Shown here: one piece after another, positions 17,896 through 27,320 of the stretch
Position numbering within the stretch: position 1 is the first letter of the stretch
How the letters are laid out: every line of letters begins with the position of its first letter
Assembly (NCBI RefSeq): GCF_007830255.1
Contig: NZ_VLKG01000002.1
Coordinates: 186,001-250,000 of the forward strand
Source of the DNA: Azomonas agilis
Lineage (GTDB): Bacteria; Pseudomonadota; Gammaproteobacteria; Pseudomonadales; Pseudomonadaceae
Reading direction: 5' to 3'
Length of the DNA stretch: 64,000 nucleotides
Position numbers and translations under genes: made by a program
The notes under the pieces: model-generated
Database searches by the model: none
Told to the model about the DNA's origin: nothing
The model's input: the letters and a program-made list of their open reading frames with translations, nothing else

Positions 17896-18234
17896 ATGAG
17901 CGGTTTACCCCAGTGCCCAAAATGCAATTCAGAATATACCTACGAAGATGGAGCCCTCTACATTTGCCCCGAATGCAGTCATGAATGGGATCAAACCCAA
18001 GTGGCGGAAGCAGAGGCTGGGTCAGTCATCAAAGATGCGTACGGCACGCAACTGGCAGACGGTGATAGCGTAACCGTGATTAAGGATTTAAAAGTTAAAG
18101 GCTCCTCCTTAGTGGTTAAGGTAGGTACTAAAGTTAAGAACATTCGTCTGGTGGGCGGCGATCACGATATTGATTGCAAAATCGACGGCATCGGAGCCAT
18201 GAAGCTGAAATCCGAGTTTGTCAAAAAAGCCTAA
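17896..18234 (+). CDS. yjdM: PhnA/YjdM family zinc-ribbon protein
   Basis: This 112-residue protein has an N-terminal zinc ribbon ([21 protein letters not shown]) followed by the PhnA domain ([25 protein letters not shown]). It is the protein once called alkylphosphonate utilization protein PhnA, although a direct phosphonate role is doubtful. It is monocistronic and followed by a strong terminator at 18251-18282. Confidence 0.93.
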   Translation: MSGLPQCPKCNSEYTYEDGALYICPECSHEWDQTQVAEAEAGSVIKDAYGTQLADGDSVTVIKDLKVKGSSLVVKVGTKVKNIRLVGGDHDIDCKIDGIGAMKLKSEFVKKA

Positions 18235-18250
18235 TTCTAAGTTAAATATC

Positions 18251-18282
18251 AGTGGTGGCATGGCGACTGCCACCACTTTTTT
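18251..18282 (+). terminator. Rho-independent terminator of yjdM
   Basis: A perfect 10-bp stem AGTGGTGGCA / TGCCACCACT with a 7-base loop is followed by a run of six T residues. It lies 16 bases after the yjdM stop. Confidence 0.93.
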
Positions 18283-18301
18283 CACATGCTAAAATGCGCG
18301 G

Positions 18302-18874
18302 TTAAAATTCGTTTTGTAAGCACTTATAGGCTAAGACTAAGTCAATATTGGTACGGGCGACATCTTCCGAAAATTCAGCGGCTGATATATGCACGGGGGG
18401 ATACTGAGTTAAATCCGTATTAGGGCCAATATGCTCTGTTGGTGGAACATAAAAGTTATCGGGTAAGTTACAGCCATCAACCACAGAGTTATGTCTTACA
18501 ACGCATCCATCGCCTAAATTACAATTAAACAATACGCTATTAAAGCCTATAAAAACTCGATTTCCTACCGTGCAAGGGCCATGTACGATGGATCTATGGG
18601 CAATGGAAGTAAACTCCCCAATTTGTACTAACGCACCCGATTTAGAGTGAATCACTACGCCGTCCTGAATATTAGAGTTAGCACCTATAATAATAGGCTC
18701 CATATTACCTTCAGCATCCGTTTCATCGGCTCTTAGCACGGCGTAAGGGCCAACGAATACATTATCTCCAATAATTACTTTGCCACAGATAATGGCCGTC
18801 TTATCGATATAGGCGGATTCAGAAATAATAGGAAGATCACCGGATGGATTTTTACGAATCATTGAAACGTCCAT
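18302..18874 (-). CDS. Gamma-class carbonic anhydrase-like hexapeptide protein
   Basis: This protein (190 residues from ATG 18874, or 186 from ATG 18862, MIRKNPSGDLPI, which I think is the likelier true start) is a left-handed beta-helix protein of the gamma-carbonic anhydrase family. It has the three zinc-ligand histidines in GVVIHSKSG and SIAHRSIVHG (H-x4-H). A Zur-like palindrome sits just upstream. Zur-controlled gamma-carbonic anhydrase paralogues are known in pseudomonads (PA5540 type), where they may replace an enzyme under zinc limitation. The protein has a C-terminal helix with EFSEDVARTNIDLV. Confidence 0.87.
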   Translation of the reverse strand: MDVSMIRKNPSGDLPIISESAYIDKTAIICGKVIIGDNVFVGPYAVLRADETDAEGNMEPIIIGANSNIQDGVVIHSKSGALVQIGEFTSIAHRSIVHGPCTVGNRVFIGFNSVLFNCNLGDGCVVRHNSVVDGCNLPDNFYVPPTEHIGPNTDLTQYPPVHISAAEFSEDVARTNIDLVLAYKCLQNEF

Positions 18875-18887
18875 AGTGCTGTAGATT

Positions 18888-18902
18888 TGTTATGTTATAA
18901 CA
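18888..18902. promoter_or_regulatory. Zur-like operator TGTTATGTTATAACA
   Basis: This 15-bp inverted repeat has perfect TGTTAT/ATAACA half-sites and differs from the usual Zur consensus (TGTTATANTATAACA) at one central base. It is 13-40 bases upstream of the gamma-carbonic anhydrase start, well placed for zinc-dependent repression. Confidence 0.65.
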
Positions 18903-19056
18903 TATTAAATATTAATCCAAAATGAATAGATACCGATGGAAAAGGGCCACTGTGTTTTGGGGAGCGGCGTAAATTTAAGGACAGCACTGGTTTGTTTTGG
19001 TAGGTCTATATTATGATGCGGAGTTTTGAAATATTTGACCGAGAGCACAGGCCGTC

Positions 19057-20152
19057 ATGGAAATCAACCCGATCCTGAACAGTATTAAGGATTTATCCGA
19101 ACGCACCCAAGCCATTCGGGGGTATCTTTGACTACGATCTTAAAGCTGATCGCCTGACCGAAGTCAACCGTGAGCTAGAAGATCCCAACATCTGGAACAA
19201 CCCAGAATACGCGCAGAATTTGGGACGTGAGCGGGCACAGTTAGCCCTGATCGTTGAAACTCTGGACGAACTGACCAGTGGTCTAGCAGATTCCCGCGAT
19301 CTGTTGGATATGGCAGTCGAGGAAAACGACCAAAATGCCGTCGATGATGTGGCGGCTGAGGTGGATCGGCTGCGGGAAATTCTGGAAAAGCTGGAGTTTC
19401 GTCGCATGTTCAGCGGCGAAATGGATCCCAACAACGCCTATCTGGACATCCAAGCCGGTTCCGGTGGTACCGAGGCGCAAGACTGGGCCAACATGCTGCT
19501 GCGCATGTACCTGCGTTGGGCGGATAAACACGGCTTTGACAAGGAGATTGTCGAGCTGTCCGAAGGTGAAGTGGCGGGCATTAAGAGTGCTACGGTGCAC
19601 ATTCGTGGCGAATATGCCTTTGGTTGGCTGCGTACCGAAATTGGCGTCCACCGCTTAGTGCGTAAGAGTCCCTTTGACTCCGGCAACCGTCGCCATACCT
19701 CCTTCTCGGCGGTCTTTGCGTCGCCGGAAATCGACGACAACATCGAAATCGACATCAATCCGGCGGATTTGCGTATCGATACCTACCGCTCTTCCGGTGC
19801 TGGTGGTCAGCACGTAAACACCACGGATTCGGCGGTGCGGATTACCCACTTGCCCACCAATACCGTGGTCTGCTGCCAGAACGAGCGCTCTCAACACGCC
19901 AACAAAGACCGCGCCATGAAGATGTTGCGCGCTAAGTTGTACGAGTTGGAAATGATGAAGCGCAACGCTGCGGCCCAAGCCTTGGAAGACACCAAGTCTG
20001 ATATCGGTTGGGGCCATCAAATCCGCTCCTACGTGTTGGATCAGTCGCGGATTAAAGACCTGCGTACCGGCATCGAAAACAGCAACTGCGATGCGGTGCT
20101 GGACGGCGATCTGGACGAGTTTATTGAAGCCAGCCTGAAACAAGGGCTGTAA
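19057..20152 (+). CDS. prfB: Peptide chain release factor 2 (programmed +1 frameshift)
   Basis: RF2 terminates translation at UGA and UAA. The gene is read as 19057-19128 joined to 19130-20152, giving 364 residues: 24 codons from ATG 19057, an in-frame UGA at 19129-19131, then a +1 shift on CTT into GAC TAC GAT. The C-terminal part carries the peptidyl-hydrolysis motif GGQ in [16 protein letters not shown]. The internal ATG at 19220 is not the true start. The shift is the known autoregulation by which low RF2 increases read-through into the full product. Confidence 0.96.
19117..19132 (+). promoter_or_regulatory. RF2 programmed frameshift site
   Basis: An internal Shine-Dalgarno-like GGGGG at 19118-19122 precedes TAT CTT TGA C at 19123-19132. 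This is the classical prfB slippery arrangement: SD-like element, CTT slip codon, UGA stop and C in the next position. Confidence 0.95.
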
Positions 20153-20237
20153 CTGCACGAGCGAGCAGCTCCTCGTGACGGGGGCTGATGTGTGCCCAGC
20201 GGGAATTGCCCGCCCCATTGAGAACGATACGACGACC

Positions 20238-21740
20238 ATGAGCGAACAACCGCTAAATCCGCATGCCATCCACGAGGAAGAAAACCAGCTGATCGCCTTG
20301 CGTAAGGAGAAGCTGGCTGCTGAGCGTGCCAAGGGCAACGCCTTTCCTAATGACTTCCGCCGCGACAGCTATTGCAAGGATCTGCAAGAGCAGTATGTCG
20401 CCGCCACCAAGGAAGAGCTGGAAGCGGCGGCGATTCCGGTCAAGGTGGCCGGTCGTATCATGCTCAATCGGGGTGCCTTTATCGTCATCCAAGATTTGAG
20501 CGGCCGTATTCAGCTGTATGTGGATCGTAAAGGTCTGCCTGCTGAAACTCTGGAAGCCATCAAACATTGGGACTTGGGCGACATCATCGCCGCTGAAGGC
20601 CCGCTGGCGCGCTCGGGCAAGGGCGATCTGTATGTGCACATGACCTCCGTGCGTTTGCTGACCAAATCCCTGCGCCCGCTGCCGGATAAGCACCACGGTT
20701 TGACCGATACCGAGCAGCGCTACCGCCAGCGTTATGTGGATTTGATTGTCAACGAAGAGGCGCGCCATACCTTCCGCGTGCGCTCTCAGGTGATCGCCCA
20801 CATCCGCAAATTCCTCAACGAGCGCCAGTTCCTCGAAGTGGAAACCCCGATGCTGCAAACCATTCCCGGTGGTGCGGCGGCCAAGCCTTTTGAAACCCAC
20901 CACAATGCTTTGGACATGCAAATGTTCCTGCGTATTGCACCGGAGCTGTACCTCAAGCGTCTGGTGGTCGGTGGTTTTGAGCGGGTGTTCGAGATCAACC
21001 GTAACTTCCGTAACGAAGGCGTTTCCACGCGCCACAACCCCGAATTCACCATGTTGGAGTTCTATCAGGCTTACGCCGATTACGAAGACAACATGGATTT
21101 GACCGAAGCGCTGTTCCGCGAACTGGCCGAGCTGGTGCTGGGCACTACCGACGTTCCTTACGGCGACAAGGTATTCCACTTCGGCAAACCCTTTGCGCGC
21201 CTGTCGGTGTTTGATTCCATCCTGCAATACAACCCTGAAATCAGCGCTGCCGATTTGCAAGACGTTGAGAAGTGCCGCGCCATCGCCAAAAAGGCTGGGG
21301 CTGATGTGAAGGGCTTTGAAGGTCTGGGCAAACTGCAAACCATGATCTTCGAAGAGCTGGTGGAGCATCGACTGGAGCAGCCGACCTTCATCACTCGTTA
21401 CCCCTTCGAGGTGTCACCGCTGGCGCGCCGTAGCGACGATGACCCAAGCGTGACCGACCGTTTTGAGCTGTTCATCGGTGGTCGTGAAATCGCCAACGCC
21501 TATTCCGAGCTGAATGATGCAGAGGATCAGGCCGAGCGTTTCCACCAGCAGGTGAAAGACAAGGATGCAGGGGACGACGAAGCCATGCACTTCGACGCCG
21601 ACTTTGTGCGCGCGCTGGAGTACGGTATGCCCCCGACCGCCGGCGAGGGCATCGGTATTGACCGTTTGGTGATGCTGCTGACCAACTCGCCTTCCATCCG
21701 GGACGTGATTTTGTTCCCGCACATGCGGCCTGAGCAGTAA
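20238..21740 (+). CDS. lysS: Lysyl-tRNA synthetase (class II)
   Basis: This 500-residue class II enzyme charges tRNA-Lys. It has an N-terminal OB-fold anticodon-binding domain ([21 protein letters not shown]) and the catalytic motifs 1-3: motif 2 [18 protein letters not shown], motif 3 [21 protein letters not shown] chose ATG 20238 ([15 protein letters not shown]); an upstream in-frame start at 20175 would add an atypical 21 residues. It lies 85 bases downstream of prfB, an arrangement conserved in many gammaproteobacteria. Confidence 0.97.
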   Translation: MSEQPLNPHAIHEEENQLIALRKEKLAAERAKGNAFPNDFRRDSYCKDLQEQYVAATKEELEAAAIPVKVAGRIMLNRGAFIVIQDLSGRIQLYVDRKGLPAETLEAIKHWDLGDIIAAEGPLARSGKGDLYVHMTSVRLLTKSLRPLPDKHHGLTDTEQRYRQRYVDLIVNEEARHTFRVRSQVIAHIRKFLNERQFLEVETPMLQTIPGGAAAKPFETHHNALDMQMFLRIAPELYLKRLVVGGFERVFEINRNFRNEGVSTRHNPEFTMLEFYQAYADYEDNMDLTEALFRELAELVLGTTDVPYGDKVFHFGKPFARLSVFDSILQYNPEISAADLQDVEKCRAIAKKAGADVKGFEGLGKLQTMIFEELVEHRLEQPTFITRYPFEVSPLARRSDDDPSVTDRFELFIGGREIANAYSELNDAEDQAERFHQQVKDKDAGDDEAMHFDADFVRALEYGMPPTAGEGIGIDRLVMLLTNSPSIRDVILFPHMRPEQ

Positions 21741-21752
21741 ACTCCCAGCTTT

Positions 21753-21774
21753 GCGGATCCTGCAAGGGATCCGC
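21753..21774 (+). terminator. Hairpin after lysS (weak terminator)
   Basis: An 8-bp perfect stem GCGGATCC / GGATCCGC with a TGCAAG loop lies between lysS and the next gene. There is no T run, so it may only attenuate transcription or stabilise RNA ends. Confidence 0.5.
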
Positions 21775-21791
21775 CTCAGCCGGAGGTAAGG

Positions 21792-23084
21792 ATGAGCGCG
21801 GCGGAACTGACCGAGTATCAGCGTCTGGTACGCACCCTGTCGGATCGCATCGTTGAAGCACAGATCCCTATTCGAGTGCTGGATGCGGTGAAGTGGACGG
21901 ACAGTCTGCGTCAGGGATTTTTTGCGGCCAAGGGTAAAGCCTTACCGGCTGTGGATCGTGCTTACTACGAGAATCGTCCCCTAGGTTTTGACGCGGCGGC
22001 TAAAAAGCAGGAATTTCAGGCCATTGAGCGGGATATTACCCGTTATATGGGGCAATTTAGCCCTGTGGGCCAGATCATGCGCCGCATGTGCAAAGAGTAC
22101 CGTATGGTGGTACGCATGCTGGAGGCGCGCGGTACAGCGGATTTTGGCTTGATCTCTCAGGATTTGTACGGCTCCGCTACCGATGCTTTTCATGCCGGTG
22201 ATCCTACCTTGGCGGATCTGGGCTTGATGCTGTCGCGCTATCTGGACAACATCGACCGCCGCAGCGATTTAAAAGACGAACCCAAAACCCTGAACTCCAA
22301 TCAGGCGGTGGAGCTGCTGCAAAGCCGCTTGGATCAGGTGTTTGGCGTGGGCGGAAACGTGATTCAGGTATTTGAGTCCGATGGCATTGTGGCCGATGCC
22401 GCTGCTGGAGCCGACTACATCAAAATCCGCCGCGATGCCCTGTTCAATCAGCGCGACATTCGGGCGTTAGAGGTGCACGAAGGTTTAGTGCACGTGGGCA
22501 CCACCCTAAATGGGCAAAATCAGCCGATTTGCACCTTTCTGGCGAAGGGGCCGCCGTCTTCCACCATCACTCAAGAGGGCTTGGCCATCTTGATGGAGGT
22601 GATCGCCTTTGCCTCCTATCCGACCCGTTTGCGTCGTTTGACTAATCGTACCCGCGCAATTCATATGGCCGAAGAGGGTGCGGACTTTATTGAGGTGTAC
22701 CGATTCTTCCGCAGCCAAGACTACAACGAAGAGGAGGCCTATACTCAAACCAGTCGCGTATTCCGAGGCTCTACGCCCCAGGGTTTGCCCTTTACTAAGG
22801 ATTTGTCCTATTTGAAGGGCTTTATCATGGTGTACAACTACATTCAGTTGGCGGTGCGTAAGGGGCGCTTGGAGCAAATTCCGCTGCTGTTCTGTGGCAA
22901 AACCACTTTGGAAGATATGCGCACCCTGCGCCAGTTGGTGGAGGAGGGTATGGTGATTCCGCCCAAATATCTGCCATCGCAGTTTGCTGATTTAAATGCG
23001 CTCTCGGCGTGGATGTGTTTTTCTAACTTTTTAAACCACCTCAGCTTGGATCGGGTAGAAGCGGATTACGCCAATATTCTGTAG
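21792..23084 (+). CDS. QEGLA-motif protein (DUF1704; MATCAP-like metalloprotease fold)
   Basis: This 430-residue protein belongs to the DUF1704 family, annotated in bacteria as flavohemoglobin expression-modulating QEGLA motif protein. It has an HExxxH motif at residues 229-234 (HEGLVH) and the QEGLA motif at 261-265 (TQEGLAILMEV), whose Glu is the likely third metal ligand. Eukaryotic relatives are tubulin tyrosine carboxypeptidases (MATCAP), so a zinc peptidase activity is plausible; the bacterial substrate is unknown. The ATG at 21792 follows a strong GGAGG. Confidence 0.85.
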   Translation: MSAAELTEYQRLVRTLSDRIVEAQIPIRVLDAVKWTDSLRQGFFAAKGKALPAVDRAYYENRPLGFDAAAKKQEFQAIERDITRYMGQFSPVGQIMRRMCKEYRMVVRMLEARGTADFGLISQDLYGSATDAFHAGDPTLADLGLMLSRYLDNIDRRSDLKDEPKTLNSNQAVELLQSRLDQVFGVGGNVIQVFESDGIVADAAAGADYIKIRRDALFNQRDIRALEVHEGLVHVGTTLNGQNQPICTFLAKGPPSSTITQEGLAILMEVIAFASYPTRLRRLTNRTRAIHMAEEGADFIEVYRFFRSQDYNEEEAYTQTSRVFRGSTPQGLPFTKDLSYLKGFIMVYNYIQLAVRKGRLEQIPLLFCGKTTLEDMRTLRQLVEEGMVIPPKYLPSQFADLNALSAWMCFSNFLNHLSLDRVEADYANIL

Positions 23085-23971
<887 letters not shown>

Positions 23972-23989
23972 GCCGTTTAGTACCCTCCC

Positions 23990-24037
23990 AGCGGGGCAGA
24001 GTAGAAGCATCTTGGGCTTCTGATACACTGCCCCGCT
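23990..24037 (+). terminator. Branched hairpin after adk
   Basis: A perfect 10-bp outer stem AGCGGGGCAG / CTGCCCCGCT encloses an inner stem-loop AGAAGC-ATCTTGG-GCTTCT. It is followed by TTGTTCTG, a weak T-rich tail, so it may be the adk terminator or an attenuator before tsaB. Confidence 0.6.
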
Positions 24038-24067
24038 TTGTTCTGCCCTGTTTTTGGATAACTACCC

Positions 24068-24745
24068 ATGACCACCTTACTGGCACTCGATACCGCTACG
24101 GAAGCCTGCTCGGTCGCGCTTCTGCATCAAGGCCAGATACTCAGCCACTATGAAGTTATTCCGCGCCTGCATGCTCAGCGAGTGTTGCCTATGATTCAAC
24201 AGCTTATGGCTGAGGCGGGTTTGCCTTTATCCGCGCTAGAAGCCATTGCTTTTGGACGCGGGCCGGGAGCCTTTACGGGGGTGCGGATTGCTGTGGGGGT
24301 GGTGCAGGGCTTGGCCTTTGCGCTGGATCGCCCTGTGTTGCCTATTTCCAATCTGGCCGCTATTGCCCAACGCGCATGGCGTGAGCAGGGCGCACAGCAA
24401 GTAGCTGTAGCCATTGATGCCCGCATGGACGAGGTGTATTGGGGCTGCTATCAAGCCCACGAAGGGGTGATGCAGTTGCAAGGCTTAGAAGCCGTATTGC
24501 CACCGGAGCAGGTCAGCTTGCCGCGTACTGCTGAGGGCGATTGGTTGGGTGCAGGTACGGGTTGGACGTATGCGGCGCGGATTCCTGTAGCTTCAGTAGG
24601 CTTAGAGGTCGGTTTACTGCCCCATGCCCAAGATTTGCTGACCTTAGCTCTTCCCGCTTGGCAAAAAGGCGAAGCTGTAATCGCTGATGAGGCACAGCCG
24701 GTTTATTTGCGGGATAAGGTGGCGACTCCAAAGAAGTCTAGTTAG
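24068..24745 (+). CDS. tsaB: tRNA threonylcarbamoyladenosine biosynthesis protein TsaB
   Basis: This 225-residue protein is the TsaB partner of TsaD/TsaE in forming t6A37 on tRNAs. The LALDTATEACSVAL N-terminus and the FGRGPGAFTGVRIAVGVVQGLA motif are diagnostic. It is an ASKHA-fold protein without its own catalytic activity. Position next to adk is shared with Pseudomonas. Confidence 0.96.
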   Translation: MTTLLALDTATEACSVALLHQGQILSHYEVIPRLHAQRVLPMIQQLMAEAGLPLSALEAIAFGRGPGAFTGVRIAVGVVQGLAFALDRPVLPISNLAAIAQRAWREQGAQQVAVAIDARMDEVYWGCYQAHEGVMQLQGLEAVLPPEQVSLPRTAEGDWLGAGTGWTYAARIPVASVGLEVGLLPHAQDLLTLALPAWQKGEAVIADEAQPVYLRDKVATPKKSS

Positions 24746-24754
24746 GGGTAATAC

Positions 24755-25021
24755 TTAACTACTTTGTTGGTACACGCTAGAGCGATGTCCAACCTTGATT
24801 ACGCTTATAACCAGTTCTGCATCCCGTATTTCGTAAATGATGCGGTACATTCCTTGTCGCACTCGGTATTTTTCAGCTCCCGTGAGTTTTATGCACCCCT
24901 CTGCCCTTGGATCAGCCGCTAGAGCCTCAATCCTCGCTAGAATTTTTTTCACATCTGTACTTGGAATACTACGTAAATCCTTGGCAACAGATTTCTTAAA
25001 AAGAATTTTATATTTTGCCAT
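24755..25021 (-). CDS. RelE/ParE-family toxin
   Basis: This 88-residue protein matches the RelE/ParE fold: KILFKKSVAKDLRSIP at the start, KLTGAEKYRVRQGMYRIIYEI in the core and VIKVGHRSSVYQ at the end. The core arginines and the terminal His-Arg are like those of mRNA-cleaving RelE toxins. The gene overlaps the upstream antitoxin gene by 14 bases, the usual toxin-antitoxin order (antitoxin first). Confidence 0.9.
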   Translation of the reverse strand: MAKYKILFKKSVAKDLRSIPSTDVKKILARIEALAADPRAEGCIKLTGAEKYRVRQGMYRIIYEIRDAELVISVIKVGHRSSVYQQSS

Positions 25022-25241
25022 CGGCCTGTAATTCGTTGATTAGGGCTTCGTAGGTCATTTCGGGTTCGTCGTTTCGTTCAGCAATGGCTTCCAGATCTTG
25101 CTGATCTTCGGATATTAAAAGCCGCACCGCTTCATCAACGATTTCTGATACAGAGACTTGGGAGATGGCGGCTTTCATCTTTAAGGCTTGGTGAATACTG
25201 GGTTCAAAATACACAGTGGATCTTTTGGATAATTCGCTCAT
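25008..25241 (-). CDS. Ribbon-helix-helix antitoxin
   Basis: This 77-residue protein has an N-terminal ribbon-helix-helix DNA-binding part (KRSTVYFEPSIHQALKMKAA, then SVSEIVDEAVRLLI) and an acidic C-terminal tail (EDQQDLEAIAERNDEPEM) that would wrap the toxin. It is the first gene of the pair and probably represses its own promoter, which lies in the repeat-rich DNA upstream. Confidence 0.88.
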   Translation of the reverse strand: MSELSKRSTVYFEPSIHQALKMKAAISQVSVSEIVDEAVRLLISEDQQDLEAIAERNDEPEMTYEALINELQADGKI

Positions 25242-25273
25242 TAGATATCGCTCTAAAGACGTGACTAAATTCA

Positions 25274-25353
25274 GTTTTAGCGTTTTAGCGTTTTAGCGTT
25301 TTAGCGTTTTAGCGTTTTAGCGTTTTAGCGTTTTAGCGTTTTAGCGTTTTAAC
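25274..25353. repeat. Tandem 8-bp repeat, nine perfect GTTTTAGC units plus one variant
   Basis: Nine perfect copies of GTTTTAGC start at 25274 and run to 25345; a tenth unit GTTTTAAC ends at 25353. The tract begins 33 bases upstream of the antitoxin ATG, so it is in the promoter or operator region of the toxin-antitoxin operon. It is bracketed by a 9-bp inverted repeat, AAATTCAGT (25267-25275) and ACTGAATTT (25377-25385). A 12-bp direct repeat TTTCGCCCTTAG follows at 25387-25398 and 25426-25437. Confidence 0.95.
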
Positions 25354-25463
25354 TGTAGACCATTTTCTCAAGTTTTACTGAATTTGTTTCGCCCTTAGTG
25401 GAAATGCTTTAATGCCTTTCTCTTATTTCGCCCTTAGCCACCTTGAGGATGTAGCAATCCATC

Positions 25464-25730
25464 ATGCGTATTGAAGGCTCTTCCTCATTTCCGGTTCCCA
25501 GTCGGCGGCCGAATACACCGGCTCCAGCTTCAGGACGTACTCAATCGGAACAGCCTGCACGCTCTCGCGCACAGGCCTCAGGGCGCACAGCCCAAGCGCG
25601 TCCTGTGACGGTGGAAGGGCTATCTTTCTTGGCCGCCCAAGCCTTGGCCAGTTACACCGAGATTGCAGGCTTTGATACGCCAATGCCGGAATACACCGAT
25701 CTGTTGATGGGCGTGGATCTGTATGTCTGA
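25464..25730 (+). CDS. Small protein of unknown function upstream of DUF72 gene
   Basis: This 88-residue protein has a Pro/Ala/Arg-rich, probably unstructured first half (residues ~8-45) and a more ordered C-terminal half (GLSFLAAQALASYTEIAGFDTPMPEYTDLLMGVDLYV). I recognise no named domain. Its end overlaps the start of the DUF72 gene by eight bases, so the two are co-translated. Similar short ORFs occur at this position in pseudomonads, which supports it being real. Confidence 0.65.
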   Translation: MRIEGSSSFPVPSRRPNTPAPASGRTQSEQPARSRAQASGRTAQARPVTVEGLSFLAAQALASYTEIAGFDTPMPEYTDLLMGVDLYV

Positions 25731-26598
25731 GCGGGGCTTGCCCTATGTGTTGGGCTGCCCTTCATGGAGCGAAGCGGCATGGCAGGGTGCGCTGTATCCG
25801 GCTGGGGTATCCAGCTCAGCCTTTCTGGAACACTATGTGCGCGTGTTTAACGGAGTAGAAGGGAATACCACCTTTTATGCCCGTCCTTCTGCGGCTACAG
25901 TTCAGCGCTGGGCCAGCATCATGCCGCCTGATTTTCGCTTTTGTGCCAAGTTTCCGCGTGATATCAGTCATGCTGAGGATTTGGGCACAATGCAGGCAGC
26001 AGCGGTTGATTTTGTGCATTTGCTGGCCCCGTTAAGTAGCCGATTAAATCCCCTCTGGCTGCAATTGCCCGCTCGTTTTACAGCGCTGCGTTTGCCGGAG
26101 CTGGTGAGCCTGTTGGAAACCTTGACTCCTTTGAGCATTCCCTTAGCCGTTGAAGTACGGCATCTGGAGTTTTTTGCCAAAGGTGAGGCCGAGCGCAGTC
26201 TCAACCGTTTATTGCGTGACTATGGAGTAGAGCGGATTTGTCTGGATTCCCGCGCTTTGTTTAGTTGCAGCTCTTCTGATCCTGCGGTGCTACATGCCCA
26301 AGGACGTAAGCCGCGTTTGCCGGTGCGACCCGCCGCTTTAACCCAGAGTCCGCAAGTGCGCTTTATCGGTCGTCCTGAGTTGGAAGCCAATGATCCCTTT
26401 CTAAAGCCTTGGATCGACAAGTTGGCGGAGTGGATAGAAGCTGGATTAACGCCTCATATTTACCTGCATACACCGGATAACCGCCGAGCGCCGGAGTTAG
26501 CGCGCCGTTTTCATGGGTATTTGATGGAGCGCTTACCGGGGCTGCCCGAGCTGAATTGGCCAGAGCCCGAGCAGCGCCAGCCCAGTTTGTTCGATTAG
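25723..26598 (+). CDS. DUF72 family protein (YecE-like)
   Basis: This 291-residue protein is a TIM-barrel-like DUF72 protein: LGCPSWSEAAWQGALYP at the start, FNGVEGNTTFYARPSAATVQRW near residue 40, and FRFCAKFPRDISH near residue 70. The function of the family is unknown. It is convergent with the RNase gene; the two reading frames overlap by four bases at their ends. Confidence 0.9.
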   Translation: MSERGLPYVLGCPSWSEAAWQGALYPAGVSSSAFLEHYVRVFNGVEGNTTFYARPSAATVQRWASIMPPDFRFCAKFPRDISHAEDLGTMQAAAVDFVHLLAPLSSRLNPLWLQLPARFTALRLPELVSLLETLTPLSIPLAVEVRHLEFFAKGEAERSLNRLLRDYGVERICLDSRALFSCSSSDPAVLHAQGRKPRLPVRPAALTQSPQVRFIGRPELEANDPFLKPWIDKLAEWIEAGLTPHIYLHTPDNRRAPELARRFHGYLMERLPGLPELNWPEPEQRQPSLFD

Positions 26599-27311
26599 CC
26601 TTTAGGCGTGACGAATACCCGTTGCTTATCGGGGGTGCGGCTGTTGGTGCAGGTGGTGAAACGGTAGTTCAGGTCGTAGCAGATAAAGACTTCTCTAAAG
26701 GCATTTTTAGAGCCGACCTGCACAGCCACCGCATCACGAGGCAGCTTCAGGCTTTGGTTGGCCTGCACAAAGGCCTGAATGATTTCTCCAGCGGTGGTAT
26801 AGCCATCGGCGTTCACTAAGCGGCTAAGGTCAGGCTTAGTCAAAGCTTGAGATAGGGCGCGGATTTTGTCGAAGTAAGCGGGCGCGCTCAAGCCACTGCA
26901 ACTGCCGTGTTTTTGCCATTGCCCTTGAATCAGCCCAATACTCGGTACAGTGCATAGATTCTTTTGTACGGTGGCTTTATCCACCATTGATTGCTCACAG
27001 TGGCGCGGATGATCGCACTTGTCTTTGGCATTGGAGTTCTGTGGCCAAAGACCATGAACCACAAAGCCAAACTTGTTTTTTTCACATTGGAAGCGGAAGT
27101 CTTCAGAATCGTGCTTGGTACTAGCACAGTATTGGGGCGACCAAGACAGCGCCAGCACAAAGGAGTCCGGGCGACTGTTATTGGCACAGTCAATCTTTTG
27201 CAGCTTAGGCGCTGGAATACTGCTGGGTAGGTTGCAAGCTTCCTGCGCCTGTACTCCTTGACTGGACAGGAGAAGGCTTGCCGCAACTAACAGCGGTTTA
27301 AGGTACTGCAT
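26595..27311 (-). CDS. Periplasmic ribonuclease T2 family (RNase I-like)
   Basis: This 238-residue protein has a ~22-residue signal peptide and the two RNase T2 active-site blocks: FVVHGLWPQN (CAS I, His) and QGQWQKHGSC (CAS II, His and Glu-equivalent region). Six or more cysteines suggest disulfides. It should degrade RNA non-specifically in the periplasm. It starts 9 bases after the slt stop on the same strand and may be co-transcribed. Confidence 0.92.
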   Translation of the reverse strand: MQYLKPLLVAASLLLSSQGVQAQEACNLPSSIPAPKLQKIDCANNSRPDSFVLALSWSPQYCASTKHDSEDFRFQCEKNKFGFVVHGLWPQNSNAKDKCDHPRHCEQSMVDKATVQKNLCTVPSIGLIQGQWQKHGSCSGLSAPAYFDKIRALSQALTKPDLSRLVNADGYTTAGEIIQAFVQANQSLKLPRDAVAVQVGSKNAFREVFICYDLNYRFTTCTNSRTPDKQRVFVTPKG

Positions 27312-27320
27312 GATTCTTCC

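Noticed and set aside
19057-19131. prfB read as a broken gene because of an in-frame TGA
   Set aside because: The context is the known RF2 programmed frameshift, not a mutation.
20253-21368. A 371-codon minus-strand ORF
   Set aside because: It lies entirely antisense to lysS and reflects codon-position bias in the real gene; the protein has no recognisable family.
25274-25353. CRISPR-like array
   Set aside because: The units are 8 bp and contiguous with no spacers, so it is a simple tandem repeat.
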